NCBI GenBank assembly: GCA_015064855.1
Contig: SVRK01000002.1
Span: forward strand, 53,256 to 117,255
DNA from: Oscillospiraceae bacterium
Lineage (GTDB): Bacteria > Bacillota > Clostridia > Oscillospirales > CAG-272
Length of the DNA stretch: 64,000 bases
Reading direction: 5' to 3'
Under the pieces are notes generated by a model that worked only from the letters and a program-made list of their open reading frames with translations, searched no databases and had not been told where the DNA came from. Positions 7,785 through 17,559 of this stretch are shown here, piece after piece; position 1 is the stretch's first letter, and every line of letters starts with the position of its first letter. A program made the translations under genes and the position numbers.

Positions 7785-9767
7785 TTATTCGTCTGTGTTT
7801 AAATCGTTATATGATTTACCCTCTGCAACCTTTGACATTTCACCTATATTTGCATAGTATATTTCGTCATTATTGCGAGCGTAAAGTGTATTCACTATCA
7901 ATGCTTCTACAGCGGAGCTTGGAATGCCGGAAATTTTCACTTGAACCTTATTAAAGCTACTGTTTGTAAAGTTAGCAAGTAAAACGGAAGCGTTTGCTGT
8001 CGCTGTCTTTCCGCTTTCATCTATTTTCAATGGTGCTTTATTCTCGATTGCTACAACTAATCCATATTCAAAATTAGGATCAACAAGCTCTTTATATTTT
8101 TCAATAGCATCGTGATTTAACAAGAATTCACGAACGATACCATTACCATCAAGCTGTGCTGAATAACCTTTTTCTTCGAACATTGTGCCAAGTGCGTTTT
8201 CACCAACGTCTTTTTTGCAGTTTTCACAAACTGAAACGATAACAATTTCCTTTAAGTAGTCAATAGTGGTTGAGCCGCCGTATCTAACCTCGTTGTAAGA
8301 AACGTGAACAGGGTTTTCAAGCATTTCAAGAAGATTGCATCTTGTACAAATACCACAGCAGGTATTTCCCTCTTCTACTTGAACATCGTGAATACCGTCA
8401 AATCCAACCTCACAGATGTTTGCACCATAGATAAAGATATACTTGTTCTTTGTATGTTCATCATTCTTATAGTCAGTATATGACGATGGTACAGCACTTG
8501 AAACTCTATCCAAGGTGATAATTGTTTTTATTGTATCGAAGTCGTTGGTTTTGCCTGTATAGAAGGTTGTAAATGAATTTCTGTTTACACCGTTAATCGC
8601 GGAAGAGCCAAAAGTTGTAAAGTTTTCTGTAATAACGAGTTTTGTCATATTGGAGCAATTAAGGAACATATTTGAGCCCATTGTAGTGCCCAAAACAACA
8701 GCGGTCGTAAGGGCTGTGTTTTGTTTAAATGTACCGTCGCCAAGCGTTGTTACCGATGCAGGAACTATTATCTTGTCAAACGACGCATAAGCAAAAGCGT
8801 TCGTGTCTATTTGGGTTAAGGTGTTTGGCAAGGTCAAGCTCGTAAGTGAGGAAGCCTTATAAAATGCGCTATTACCAATTGTTACAGTGTTTTCAAGGTA
8901 AAGATTTTTTAATGCACTTGCGTTATAAAACATCTTGTCGGAAATATTTGTTGCTTTACTTCTTATTGTTTCGAGTCTTGAGCATTCGCCGAAAACATTG
9001 TCGGTGCCTACAGTTTCAAGTGTTGATGGAAGATATACCTCTTTGACACCCGAATATTTAAAGGAGATGTCTTCCAAAGTTGTTAATCCCTCAGGTAAAA
9101 TCGCATTTTCAAGCGATGTAGTTTGGTAGAAGGCTTTATAAGCAATAGTTTTTAGGCTTGTTGCTCTTGAAAAATCAACTGTTTCAAGTGCGGTACAGCC
9201 TTGAAAGGTTGTTTGTTCAATTTTCTCAAGTTGTGGAGGGATAGCAATTGATTTTAAAGATGTGCATCCGTTAAACACGTTATTTGCCATTGACACTAAA
9301 GAATCCGGCAAATTAATGCTTACAAGCGTTGATAACTTAAATGCACCTGCGCCTATTGTTGTCACAGTATTAGGAAGAACTATGGTCTTTACTGCTGTAT
9401 ATTCGCCGCTACTAGTAATACAAGTTGTTCCTGCTGTTACAATTCCGTTTGGAACCTCTATTCTTACTATATCACTTTTTAAATAGGAAACGCCTTTGCT
9501 ATTAATTTCGTTAAGGTTAATTGAAATAGAGTTCTTATCTGAAAAAATATAGTATGCAGGATATGCTTTACCATCTGACATAAGAACTCTTGATGTTGCG
9601 CCAACTGTACCGTCTGCGCCAAACACAGACTTATCCGACATACCGTCAATAGTTTCAACAGTTGCTGGCCACTCGGGAATTGACGCTTCCTCTGCGCTTA
9701 CAGAAATTGCAAAGGCGCAAGCAAGAAGTGCAACTAAAAGTGTAATTAGTAATAATTTCTTTTTCAT
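7785..9767 (-). CDS. Secreted BspA-type leucine-rich repeat protein
   Basis: 660 residues from the ATG at 9765-9767, chosen over an in-frame ATG twelve bases upstream because GGAGGAG lies directly before it. A signal peptide (MKKKLLLITLLVALLACAFA) ends near SAEE. Residues about 110-400 hold roughly eleven LRR_5 (BspA-type) repeats of about 22-24 residues, with lines such as VSINLPDSLVSMANNVFNGC and similar L-x-L-P / F-x-x-C pattern. The C-terminal 230 residues carry paired cysteines (CCGICTRC, CENC) and a domain shared with the neighbouring paralogue. No sortase motif or C-terminal membrane helix is seen, so attachment is unclear. Role inferred: surface binding or adhesion. Confidence 0.88.
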   Translation of the reverse strand: MKKKLLLITLLVALLACAFAISVSAEEASIPEWPATVETIDGMSDKSVFGADGTVGATSRVLMSDGKAYPAYYIFSDKNSISINLNEINSKGVSYLKSDIVRIEVPNGIVTAGTTCITSSGEYTAVKTIVLPNTVTTIGAGAFKLSTLVSINLPDSLVSMANNVFNGCTSLKSIAIPPQLEKIEQTTFQGCTALETVDFSRATSLKTIAYKAFYQTTSLENAILPEGLTTLEDISFKYSGVKEVYLPSTLETVGTDNVFGECSRLETIRSKATNISDKMFYNASALKNLYLENTVTIGNSAFYKASSLTSLTLPNTLTQIDTNAFAYASFDKIIVPASVTTLGDGTFKQNTALTTAVVLGTTMGSNMFLNCSNMTKLVITENFTTFGSSAINGVNRNSFTTFYTGKTNDFDTIKTIITLDRVSSAVPSSYTDYKNDEHTKNKYIFIYGANICEVGFDGIHDVQVEEGNTCCGICTRCNLLEMLENPVHVSYNEVRYGGSTTIDYLKEIVIVSVCENCKKDVGENALGTMFEEKGYSAQLDGNGIVREFLLNHDAIEKYKELVDPNFEYGLVVAIENKAPLKIDESGKTATANASVLLANFTNSSFNKVQVKISGIPSSAVEALIVNTLYARNNDEIYYANIGEMSKVAEGKSYNDLNTDE

Positions 9768-9806
9768 TTTCTCCTCCATAAATCGAAAATATAAGTATTC
9801 AACTTT

Positions 9807-9835
9807 ATTTTATACTATTTAATTCTTAAAGTCAA
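9807..9835 (-). promoter_or_regulatory. Promoter of the first BspA-like gene
   Basis: TTGACT (9830-9835), 17-base spacer, TAAAAT (9807-9812) on the minus strand. Confidence 0.65.
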
Positions 9836-9928
9836 TAGCTTTCCGTAGCACATTTTACGATTACATTAGCATTTTTTGACACAAAAATAAGAATTCACCA
9901 GCTATCGCGTGGTTTTCGTTATACAAAA

Positions 9929-9954
9929 AGCCACTTGCTTTTTCGCAAGTGGCT
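9929..9954 (-). terminator. Terminator of the second BspA-like gene
   Basis: AGCCACTTGC/GCAAGTGGCT stem followed by TTTTTG on the minus strand; nearly the same sequence as the terminator at 7753-7780. Confidence 0.88.
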
Positions 9955-9959
9955 GATTG

Positions 9960-11645
9960 TTATTCGTCTGTGTTTAAATCGTTATACGATTTACCCTCTG
10001 CAACCTTTGACATTTCGCCAATATTTGCATAGTAAATTTCGTCGTCATTACGAGCATACACTGTGCTCATAATTACGGTGTCAGCCGCATCGACGGAAAT
10101 GTTTGCAATCTTCATTTGAATCCTGTCATAGCGACCGTTTGAAAGGTTAGCTGTAACAACAGCCCCTCCCATAGTTGCGGTTTTGCCGTCTACAACCTTT
10201 AACGGATTTTCATTTGCTATTGCAACAACCATACCATATTCAAAGCTTGAATCTACAAGCTCCTTGTAGCTTTCAACAGCACTTGAATTGATTATAAATT
10301 CACGTACGATTCCCATACCGTCCGTTTGTGCAGAATATCCCTTTTCGGTAAACAGTACGCCGATAACAGTTGTGTTTTCTATCGTTGCACATCTTTCGCA
10401 AAGTGATAAAACGGCAACCTCTTTGGTGTAGTCAACAGCTTCGTCTCCGCCATAAGTAACCTTTGTTACATTACTGTGCGTTGGGTTTTCAATAACTGTC
10501 AAAGCACCACAGCCTCTACCACAGCTTGCTTGACATTCATTTACTGCTTCGCCTATTGTGTGCATACCATCATAAAGAGCATCACAAACGTTTGTTCCGG
10601 AAATAATATATCTGCCCTCTGTATAGTTTTCTTGATTTGCAATAAAGGTATTGTACGGAACAACCGCAGTTGCCTCTATTGCTGCTCTCATTGACTCCAA
10701 GTAATCAGCATCGTCTGTTGCAAAGAAGAAATATTTACCTGTGTTTGAAAAATCAAGTGTCTTGCCTGCATCTACACAGGAGAAGAAGTTTTCTGCAAAT
10801 TCGGTTGGTGTAACTTGAGGGTTATCACCTAAAATGTAAATATTTGTGAGCTTGGGGCAGTTAGAAAAGTTTCTTTGTCCTAGGCTTGTATTATTTCCAA
10901 GAACGTATATGCTTTCAAGCTTAGAGTTGTCCTTGAAGTTATCAATACCAAGACTTGTTATATTTTCAGGGAAGATAAATGAAACAACGGCAGTGCCTGA
11001 AAAACGCCAGTTATTGTTTTGCGAGCATTTAAGCGAGTAGCTTGCATTTGGGGCAAATCTAATTGTATGTAGATTTGAGCACTGGTAAAAGTTTCTTACA
11101 CCACCAAAGCCACCTGTCATTTCTGTACAAACAGTTAAGTCAACAAGTCTTAACGAGGTACTTCCCTTAAAATAATCACAAAAATCCAAAAGATTTTCGT
11201 TGAAATAAATATATTGAATGTCGGAAACCTTCAAGCCTTTATTGATATAGATAAAGGAGCTAATCCCTCTTAGGTTGACAACGACAATCTGCACATTTTC
11301 CTCAGTAAAGATTTCGTATGCGCCAAGGTCATCATTCCAAATGTGAATGTTGATGTTTTCAAGCTGAGTTTTATAGCCTGTGTTTATCGTATAAGTAACA
11401 TACGTATCGTTTTGAGCATTTGCCTCGTTACGATTGTTTGGCACGGATGAATAAATGTTATTCCCCGCTGCATCTGTGCCGCTAACCCACCAGATAAGCG
11501 GATTTTGATTTTCGTCATAAATTGGCAAAACCTCACCATCTGCAAGTGTTGCCTTTTCGTTATAATCAATAGCAAAAGTACATACTGCAAAGGTCATAAT
11601 AAAAACAACGCTTATAATGATAGTTAGTAATATTCTTCTTTTCAT
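9960..11645 (-). CDS. Secreted leucine-rich repeat protein, paralogue of the downstream gene
   Basis: 561 residues. A signal peptide (MKRRILLTIIISVVFIMTFAVCTFA) precedes a region of about 120 residues with no family I can name. A short block of BspA-like repeats follows at about 140-290 (TSLRLVDLTVCTEM, SKLESIYVLGNNTSL, PKLTNIYILGDNPQV). From about residue 340 the protein matches the neighbour's C-terminal domain, including the paired cysteines and the identical final 27 residues ending in NDLNTDE. The ATG has AAGGAGAA upstream. The shared end plus shared terminator point to a duplication or gene conversion. Confidence 0.85.
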   Translation of the reverse strand: MKRRILLTIIISVVFIMTFAVCTFAIDYNEKATLADGEVLPIYDENQNPLIWWVSGTDAAGNNIYSSVPNNRNEANAQNDTYVTYTINTGYKTQLENINIHIWNDDLGAYEIFTEENVQIVVVNLRGISSFIYINKGLKVSDIQYIYFNENLLDFCDYFKGSTSLRLVDLTVCTEMTGGFGGVRNFYQCSNLHTIRFAPNASYSLKCSQNNNWRFSGTAVVSFIFPENITSLGIDNFKDNSKLESIYVLGNNTSLGQRNFSNCPKLTNIYILGDNPQVTPTEFAENFFSCVDAGKTLDFSNTGKYFFFATDDADYLESMRAAIEATAVVPYNTFIANQENYTEGRYIISGTNVCDALYDGMHTIGEAVNECQASCGRGCGALTVIENPTHSNVTKVTYGGDEAVDYTKEVAVLSLCERCATIENTTVIGVLFTEKGYSAQTDGMGIVREFIINSSAVESYKELVDSSFEYGMVVAIANENPLKVVDGKTATMGGAVVTANLSNGRYDRIQMKIANISVDAADTVIMSTVYARNDDEIYYANIGEMSKVAEGKSYNDLNTDE

Positions 11646-11686
11646 TTCAGTTCTCCTTTTATATTAAAATATAATTTTATAATTCT

Positions 11687-11715
11687 ATGATATACTAATT
11701 TTATCGAATATTCAA
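11687..11715 (-). promoter_or_regulatory. Promoter of the second BspA-like gene
   Basis: TTGAAT (11710-11715), 17-base spacer, TATCAT (11687-11692) on the minus strand. This is weaker than its neighbours. Confidence 0.5.
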
Positions 11716-11852
11716 GACAATACACGCCAAAATATAGACAAAATTTAGCTTTATTGATCTCCTTGATAACAACCCATCCGCCCAAATTGCATCAAATCCC
11801 CCTCAAATATTGTTAAAAAGCACTATTATTTGAGGGTTGTAGCGAAAAAATA

Positions 11853-11881
11853 TTGATAAATTACTCCATTAGTGATATAAT
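11853..11881 (+). promoter_or_regulatory. Promoter of the AraC-family regulator
   Basis: TTGATA (11853-11858), 17-base spacer, TATAAT (11876-11881). The -35 box coincides with the first possible TTG codon of the open frame, which rules out that codon as the true start. Confidence 0.75.
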
Positions 11882-11915
11882 TATAGGACAAAATTTAATT
11901 TTGAAGGATGAAGAT

Positions 11916-12728
11916 ATGTTATACCAAACACAGCACTCCATAACAACTGACAAGGTAACACTTGAAGCAGGAAACGACTTAAATTTTCCCGACCACATTC
12001 ACAATAGCTTCGAAATAATAATTGCGATGGAAGGGGAAATGGAGGTAACCGTATTAGGCAACAAGCATATAGTCCGCGGCAACGAGTGCGTTTTAGTTTT
12101 CCCGTATCATTTGCACCAAATCAAAACCGAAAACCACGCAAAGCATGCCATTTTGATTTTTTCGCCTCATCTTGTCAGGGCTTTCACCAAAAAAATCGAG
12201 ACCCAAGCGCCCAAAAGCAACAAATTTGTTTTGGATGAGTTTTATATTGACAAAATTACCAAGCTTGATAAAGAGAAAAATCCCATTGTATTAAAAGGGC
12301 TTTTATATTCAATTTGTGCAGAGTTTGACAAAACCGCGGAATATGTAGCTTTCAAGAGCAACAAGCAGGACCTGCTTCTTGAAATTTTCAATTTTGTTTC
12401 AAAAAACTACAAAACAAATTGCTCGCTTTACGAGTTATCAAAGGAAACCTCTTACAGCTACGTTTATCTTTCCAAGCATTTTTCAAAAAGCACAGGGGTT
12501 AGCTACACCGAATACGTTTCTCGCTTCCGCATAAGTGAGGCGTGCTATCTTTTGGTGAACACAAGCAACACTATGGTTGAAATCGCTTACGAATGTGGGT
12601 TTGAGTGCCTAAGAAGCTTTAACAGAAGCTTCAAATCTATAATAGGCATCTCCCCGAGTGAGTATAGAAAGCAAAGAACGGAAAAATATATTAATTTTTC
12701 GTTGGGCGCAAAACCTGAGAGCAGATAA
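11916..12728 (+). CDS. AraC/XylS-family transcriptional regulator
   Basis: 270 residues from the ATG at 11916, chosen for its GAAGGA ribosome site; the upstream in-frame extension overlaps the promoter. The N-terminal half (about 10-130) is a cupin-like sensor domain (PDHIHNSFEIIIAMEGEMEV, VFPYHLHQ), typical of regulators that bind a sugar. The C-terminal 100 residues hold two helix-turn-helix motifs (SLYELSKETSYSYVYLSKHF and VEIAYECGFECLRSFNRSFK) and the family end motif GISPSEYRKQR. It converges on the glycosidase cluster at 13.0-19.7 kb, which it may activate in response to a rhamnose-containing sugar; that link rests on position only. Confidence 0.92.
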   Translation: MLYQTQHSITTDKVTLEAGNDLNFPDHIHNSFEIIIAMEGEMEVTVLGNKHIVRGNECVLVFPYHLHQIKTENHAKHAILIFSPHLVRAFTKKIETQAPKSNKFVLDEFYIDKITKLDKEKNPIVLKGLLYSICAEFDKTAEYVAFKSNKQDLLLEIFNFVSKNYKTNCSLYELSKETSYSYVYLSKHFSKSTGVSYTEYVSRFRISEACYLLVNTSNTMVEIAYECGFECLRSFNRSFKSIIGISPSEYRKQRTEKYINFSLGAKPESR

Positions 12729-12856
12729 AAGGTGATGACGCATTTTAAAGTGAACCACATTTTTGTGGATGCCTAGCCGTAAACTCGCACACGCCGTCGT
12801 ACTTAGTAAGATAGAGTGCAAGGTTGCGGATAAAAAACAGAAACCAAAAAAACGAA

Positions 12857-12883
12857 GGGAACTTGCAAATTTTGCAAGTTCCC
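12857..12883. terminator. Bidirectional terminator between the AraC regulator and the glycosidase cluster
   Basis: GGGAACTTGCAAA-t-TTTGCAAGTTCCC, a 13-bp perfect stem. A T-rich tract follows on the plus strand and a T7 run a few bases beyond on the minus strand. Confidence 0.75.
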
Positions 12884-12981
12884 AATTTTATTTAATTAAA
12901 AAACAATAGTAACGCAAAGATTTTATTCAAAGGGTGTCTATTTTTGGTCTGCGTTTATTTTAACATCCTCTTTTAGTTACG

Positions 12982-14874
12982 TTAGATATTCACCGATGGG
13001 TGCTTTCTCTTATACTTTCCTACATATACAGAAAGCAAGAAATAATAGTTGTCTGCAAGGTAATTATATCCACAGGGTACGCCCTCCTTGGTTCTCCAGT
13101 CAATGCTACGACAGTAGCCAGGCATAAGTCCAGAGTGTGTCATATCCTTTTCGTATGTATCCATAATAGCGTACAGAATCTTGTCTGCCTCTTTTCCTAA
13201 TCCAACCTTATACATTGAGGTTAGAAAATGATAACCATTCATACCATTTAAGCCGCCATTTTCGTATCTGCCCCAGTCGGTCATACACGGCCAACAAATT
13301 GTGTCCTTTGGAGCAATTGGCTTAACATTTCCGGGGATACCGAATTTAAGATCGCCATATCCCTCTTTTTTCATTATAGCAAGAAGCTTTCTTATCATTT
13401 TCTTGCCCTCATCCTTTGGAATAAGTCCCTCGTTAATACCCATTGAAACGGCAAAAGTAAAGCCGTAATCGTGCACCTCGCCATTTCTGCTTATCCATCC
13501 TGCCATAAGCCCCGTTTCCGGATTATAGAAGGTATCAAAGAAGGATTTATCAAATTTTTCAAGCTGCTTCTCGTATTTTTTTGCCACGTCATCTTGTCCT
13601 ACTCTATGCAGTAGCGCGCATAGCTCACGCAAAGCTCTGTGACAAAGGTAGTTAAAGTAAATATCCTTGTGACCAAAGCAGAAGTTGTCCCACCAGTTGC
13701 TTTGCCAGCCGTATTCGGACGACTGACCCATATAGTCACCTGCAAATTTAACCTCAAAAATACCATCACCATCTGTGTCCTGAGCGAGAATAAAGTCTGC
13801 CGCCTTTAATGCATTTGGGATGAGCTTCTTTGCGAATGGTAAATTCCAATTAGATATACCACAAAGTCCAATTATAGCGCCAGGAGTTGAGTCAACGGCA
13901 CATCCGTATTTGTCCGTCTTTTCCTTGCCAAAGAAGTTAACACTAACCTCTCCGTCGTATGCTTGACACATTAAAAAGGTTCTTTCAATCTGTTTTTCAT
14001 ACACGCGGCGCACTATTTTGAAGTATTCATCCTTATGGTCAATTATTTGAAGCATATCAGATTTCATATGAATAGCCAGGTGTCCTGTACCGTGAAAATA
14101 GATATTATCGCCCATGTCAAAAAGCTCACGATTCATAGCAAAGGAGTTTATCCAGTTGCGCTTTAATCCGTTAAATCTTTCGTCATTCTCGTCGGGCAAT
14201 GGTGGATATGCCTCATCCATAACTTTAAATGTAAGAGATACGCTTTCAATGTCGTTTTTAGATTTAAAGGTCAAGAATGAACTGCCAAAATGGAGCGAAT
14301 GTAATCTATTGTGATTATAGCTATGGTTAAGATATCCAAGGTCAAGACCTGTAAACTCGCTTGACATTTGAAGCTCCTCTATGCAGTAAACCTCAGGTGA
14401 GCTTGACGAAATTTCAACTCTACCAAAGTCAGGGAAATGTATAGTGAGTGGGAGCTTATACTCAGTTTTAAATATAGAAAGCGGATTTCTGCTCTTTAAT
14501 TTTTTTGGTGCTTTCCTTGTCCAAATTGTAGGTGGCGCTGTTTTTATCGCCCAACGCACACTGTAAATATTGCCCTTGAGCGGCTTTACCATATCAATTT
14601 CCATTGTGTGGTCGTTCAGCATATTATATGAGACGCTTGCGCCCTTATTGTTCTCGTAAAATGCGCGTGTTTCGTTTGTATCAGATTTTTCAGGAAGTGA
14701 TTTTTTAAAAGCTCCGTAAAATCCACCATATGATGGAAGCATTAAGTTAAAGCTTGCGTGCTTATCTCTGTCACGTCCTGAGGATTCAATGCCAAAAAAA
14801 GCGATTTTACCCTTTTTATTGTCGATAGTATATGAAAGAAAATCACTGCCGTAGCAGGAGTATTTAGCGCACAT
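12982..14874 (-). CDS. Six-hairpin glycosidase-like protein
   Basis: 630 residues from the ATG at 14872-14874 (MCAKYSCYG), chosen for its AAGGAG site; a longer frame exists upstream but overlaps the preceding gene. An N-terminal beta-rich region (about 1-270) is followed by a predominantly helical part with the feel of an (alpha/alpha)6 glycosidase. Acidic motifs in likely active-site loops include DTDGDGIFEVKF, EYGWQSNWWDN and CWPCMTDWGRYENGG. I cannot assign a GH family with confidence. No signal peptide, so cytoplasmic. Third gene after the GH78 and GH106-like genes, so it probably removes another sugar from the same imported oligosaccharide. Confidence 0.75.
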   Translation of the reverse strand: MCAKYSCYGSDFLSYTIDNKKGKIAFFGIESSGRDRDKHASFNLMLPSYGGFYGAFKKSLPEKSDTNETRAFYENNKGASVSYNMLNDHTMEIDMVKPLKGNIYSVRWAIKTAPPTIWTRKAPKKLKSRNPLSIFKTEYKLPLTIHFPDFGRVEISSSSPEVYCIEELQMSSEFTGLDLGYLNHSYNHNRLHSLHFGSSFLTFKSKNDIESVSLTFKVMDEAYPPLPDENDERFNGLKRNWINSFAMNRELFDMGDNIYFHGTGHLAIHMKSDMLQIIDHKDEYFKIVRRVYEKQIERTFLMCQAYDGEVSVNFFGKEKTDKYGCAVDSTPGAIIGLCGISNWNLPFAKKLIPNALKAADFILAQDTDGDGIFEVKFAGDYMGQSSEYGWQSNWWDNFCFGHKDIYFNYLCHRALRELCALLHRVGQDDVAKKYEKQLEKFDKSFFDTFYNPETGLMAGWISRNGEVHDYGFTFAVSMGINEGLIPKDEGKKMIRKLLAIMKKEGYGDLKFGIPGNVKPIAPKDTICWPCMTDWGRYENGGLNGMNGYHFLTSMYKVGLGKEADKILYAIMDTYEKDMTHSGLMPGYCRSIDWRTKEGVPCGYNYLADNYYFLLSVYVGKYKRKHPSVNI

Positions 14875-14960
14875 AGTTTTCTCCTTTTGTTTGCTCTTTG
14901 TTATAGATTGTATTATACCACGCCGTGTGCATATTTTCAACTGTGATATTGACTTTTTAA

Positions 14961-17549
14961 TTATTGATATTTGCAAAGCGATATTTCGCCTAAAATACCC
15001 GACGGTGGAATTTGCATATAGCTCGAAAACCAATCGCTACGTTTATGGGCAAGGTTGCTTTTTACTACTATTTCAAGCTCGTTTTCGCCATTCTTTATGG
15101 CTTCTACCATATTAAATTTATATGGTGAATTTATTCTTGCTCCGAGATATTTGTCGTTAAGCCACACTTCTGCAATTTCACCAACCTGACCTAAATCCAA
15201 CACGTCAAAGCCTTCCTTCGCCATAAATTTGGCTCTGTAACGGATTTCACCCGAAAAACGCGGATATTGGTTCGGGGCGGAAATATCAAAGCACTCCGAG
15301 TTTTCAGCGATTACTTCAAATTTTTCCTCGCCCTCCTCTTTAATTGCAATTTCAAAACGAATAGGCAGCTCTTCTCTTTCAGTCTCGTACGTCATTTTTG
15401 GTGTGCCGTTTGGTATTTCTGTGCCGAAAATAACAAATATCATATTACCCTTTTCAAGATATAAATGAAGCTTGCCGTTTTCAGCCTCGGTGTAGTAGCA
15501 TTTGTTGTCCCAAGGGTCATAAATCAGACACTTACCCGTCTGTTTCAGTGTGATATTAGCATCAATATCGCTAAAAACACCCTCGTTTGAAAACAGATAG
15601 ATATCCTTGTTCTCTCTCGTTACATGATAGAAGCGTAGGAAATCAACTCCTTCTCCATCACCCGACACATGACAAAGATTGCGATTTCTTAGCTCTAATA
15701 CAATTTTACTTGTTGGCACAGCCTCAAAGCAAGGCAAAAGGCGAGAAATGTCAAATTTTTCTGCACATTTTTGAGGAAGTGAATCAGTAAATATTACATC
15801 AAGTCCTTCGTTTGCAAGCCTAGCAAAGCATTTTAGACGAGATACTGGCATAATTTCGCTTTCGGAAACTATAAGTGCGCCATATTCCTCACCATTCACT
15901 TGAAGCCTTCCGTTCTTCACCTGTGCGTTTTCAAGGGTATCATATGGAATTATATCAAAGTCGATAAGCCCTTGAGTCAAGGTGCGACAAAGATTGTAGA
16001 ATAGCTGATTTTCCCCGCCAGTCCATTCGCCCTCAGCATTATAAAAGACAGCGACGTCTGCCTTGTGCTTGCCTTCGCTCAAAATGTGCGAGGTTCTACC
16101 CATATACTCCATTAAATTTTTGAAGAGTGGGTATTGAATATTTTTTCCACCGTTATAAAAATGCGGTGGACAATCTGTGTCCTCATCCTTTGGCGAAAAG
16201 GCGTGAGGAACAAAATAATTTATTCCACTTGCGAGCATTATGTCAGCAAGTCCCTTCATAAAGGGTAATCCCTCTGCCCAGCCGAATGCGCCAAAGACCT
16301 CGCACATTGCTCTGCCCTTTTTAAGAGGCTGAATATGTGCGTGAGATGAAGCTAGCTTTGGTAAGGTATAACGGAAGAACGCCGGGTCAGCCTCGCCACC
16401 ATCGGCTAAAGGTGCTCGGTGAATGCTATTTGAAATTCCGGGGATATCCTGCATAAGAACTATATCAATTCCTGCCATATCCTGTCCGTCAAGTGCACGG
16501 AAATAGTGTCCGCTACCATACCCAAGACGAGTATGTGCGCCCATATCCTCAATAACGTGACCGATATACATTACGTTGTGCTCACGGCACCAATTGCCAA
16601 GCATATAACTGAAATTTTCACTATAAAGCCTTGTGACAACCTCCATATAGTGCATTCTTACAAGCGAGGAAATGTCACCTAAATTTTCCCAAAGAGATGG
16701 TAAAGCAAGCCATATTGCTTTTTCATCAATTCCAGCGCTTTGGGCTATCATTTTTGGTAAATCCTCCCTCCAAGGATAGCGTGAGCCAATTTGACCAAGA
16801 GAATTATAGTATGTATATGCTACGTTTAAAAAGCCCGGTTCATCGGAAAAGAAGCCTGCAAAGGTGTTGCCGAAATACTCCTTAAAATGCTCGTAATGCG
16901 GTGCGTAAATTGCATCAATCATTGCATGGCACGAGTCAGGATTTAACATATCTATATAGTAATAAAGTCGTTCGTTTTTGTTTTCATACGAGGTCTCAAC
17001 AGTGACCGAAACACGCCAAGCACCCTTTGGTATATCAAAATAAACAAATCCGTCATTTAATTTATCGGTCAAATCAATTGCTGTTTTATAGTCAAGCGCT
17101 TCATCTGATGAATTATGCTTATATGCGATAATCTTTATTATTTTTTCGTCCTTGTCTATTCTTCCGCCAACAAAAGCCTTTGCGTTTTTCATTGGACCTA
17201 CAACATCAATCTGTATTTCTCTTATCAAGCGCTTACGAAGACAAGCATTTTCCTCTTTTTCAAGATAGCCGTTTGCATAGCCTGTCGGGAATTTTTGGTC
17301 ATCAAGAAGCCACACGCGCATATCAAGCTCACGTGCGGTTTTTAAAATAAATCCAAAGTCATCCCACCACTCGTCCTTGCAAAAATTATCATAAGGACGG
17401 CTTTCGGCACAAAATTCCTTTATTCCGCTGTTTTTAATTGCCAATATTTCCTTGTAAAGACGTTCCTTAGGTTCGCCGTGTAGCCAAAGAAATGGCAAAA
17501 TATAGCTGCCGTGCTCGCCATTTAGGCACTCTCTTACTTTTCTGTCCAT
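14961..17549 (-). CDS. GH106-like glycoside hydrolase (putative alpha-L-rhamnosidase)
   Basis: 862 residues from the ATG at 17547-17549 (MDRKVRECL), which has GAGGGA upstream and lies ten bases after the GH78 stop. The N-terminal barrel contains WWDDFGFILKTARELDMRVWLLDD (about 62-85) and FFSDEPGF (about 232-240), whose acidic residues are placed like catalytic acids of GH106-type enzymes. The C-terminal 150 residues form a beta-sandwich with LGQVGEIAEVWLNDKYLG, a typical carbohydrate-binding jelly-roll segment. No signal peptide. Context next to a GH78 alpha-L-rhamnosidase supports rhamnose-linked substrates, but the exact activity is inferred. Confidence 0.78.
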   Translation of the reverse strand: MDRKVRECLNGEHGSYILPFLWLHGEPKERLYKEILAIKNSGIKEFCAESRPYDNFCKDEWWDDFGFILKTARELDMRVWLLDDQKFPTGYANGYLEKEENACLRKRLIREIQIDVVGPMKNAKAFVGGRIDKDEKIIKIIAYKHNSSDEALDYKTAIDLTDKLNDGFVYFDIPKGAWRVSVTVETSYENKNERLYYYIDMLNPDSCHAMIDAIYAPHYEHFKEYFGNTFAGFFSDEPGFLNVAYTYYNSLGQIGSRYPWREDLPKMIAQSAGIDEKAIWLALPSLWENLGDISSLVRMHYMEVVTRLYSENFSYMLGNWCREHNVMYIGHVIEDMGAHTRLGYGSGHYFRALDGQDMAGIDIVLMQDIPGISNSIHRAPLADGGEADPAFFRYTLPKLASSHAHIQPLKKGRAMCEVFGAFGWAEGLPFMKGLADIMLASGINYFVPHAFSPKDEDTDCPPHFYNGGKNIQYPLFKNLMEYMGRTSHILSEGKHKADVAVFYNAEGEWTGGENQLFYNLCRTLTQGLIDFDIIPYDTLENAQVKNGRLQVNGEEYGALIVSESEIMPVSRLKCFARLANEGLDVIFTDSLPQKCAEKFDISRLLPCFEAVPTSKIVLELRNRNLCHVSGDGEGVDFLRFYHVTRENKDIYLFSNEGVFSDIDANITLKQTGKCLIYDPWDNKCYYTEAENGKLHLYLEKGNMIFVIFGTEIPNGTPKMTYETEREELPIRFEIAIKEEGEEKFEVIAENSECFDISAPNQYPRFSGEIRYRAKFMAKEGFDVLDLGQVGEIAEVWLNDKYLGARINSPYKFNMVEAIKNGENELEIVVKSNLAHKRSDWFSSYMQIPPSGILGEISLCKYQ

Positions 17550-17559
17550 TTTTCCCTCT

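Noticed and set aside
11853..11915. A longer N-terminus for the AraC-type regulator starting at TTG 11853
   Set aside because: That codon is the -35 box of a good promoter, and the downstream ATG at 11916 has a proper ribosome site.
12721..12850. Short hairpin CCACA-tttt-TGTGG and a conserved-looking stretch after the AraC gene
   Set aside because: The stem is only 5 bp, has no following T run, and I found no gene or element that the stretch would belong to.
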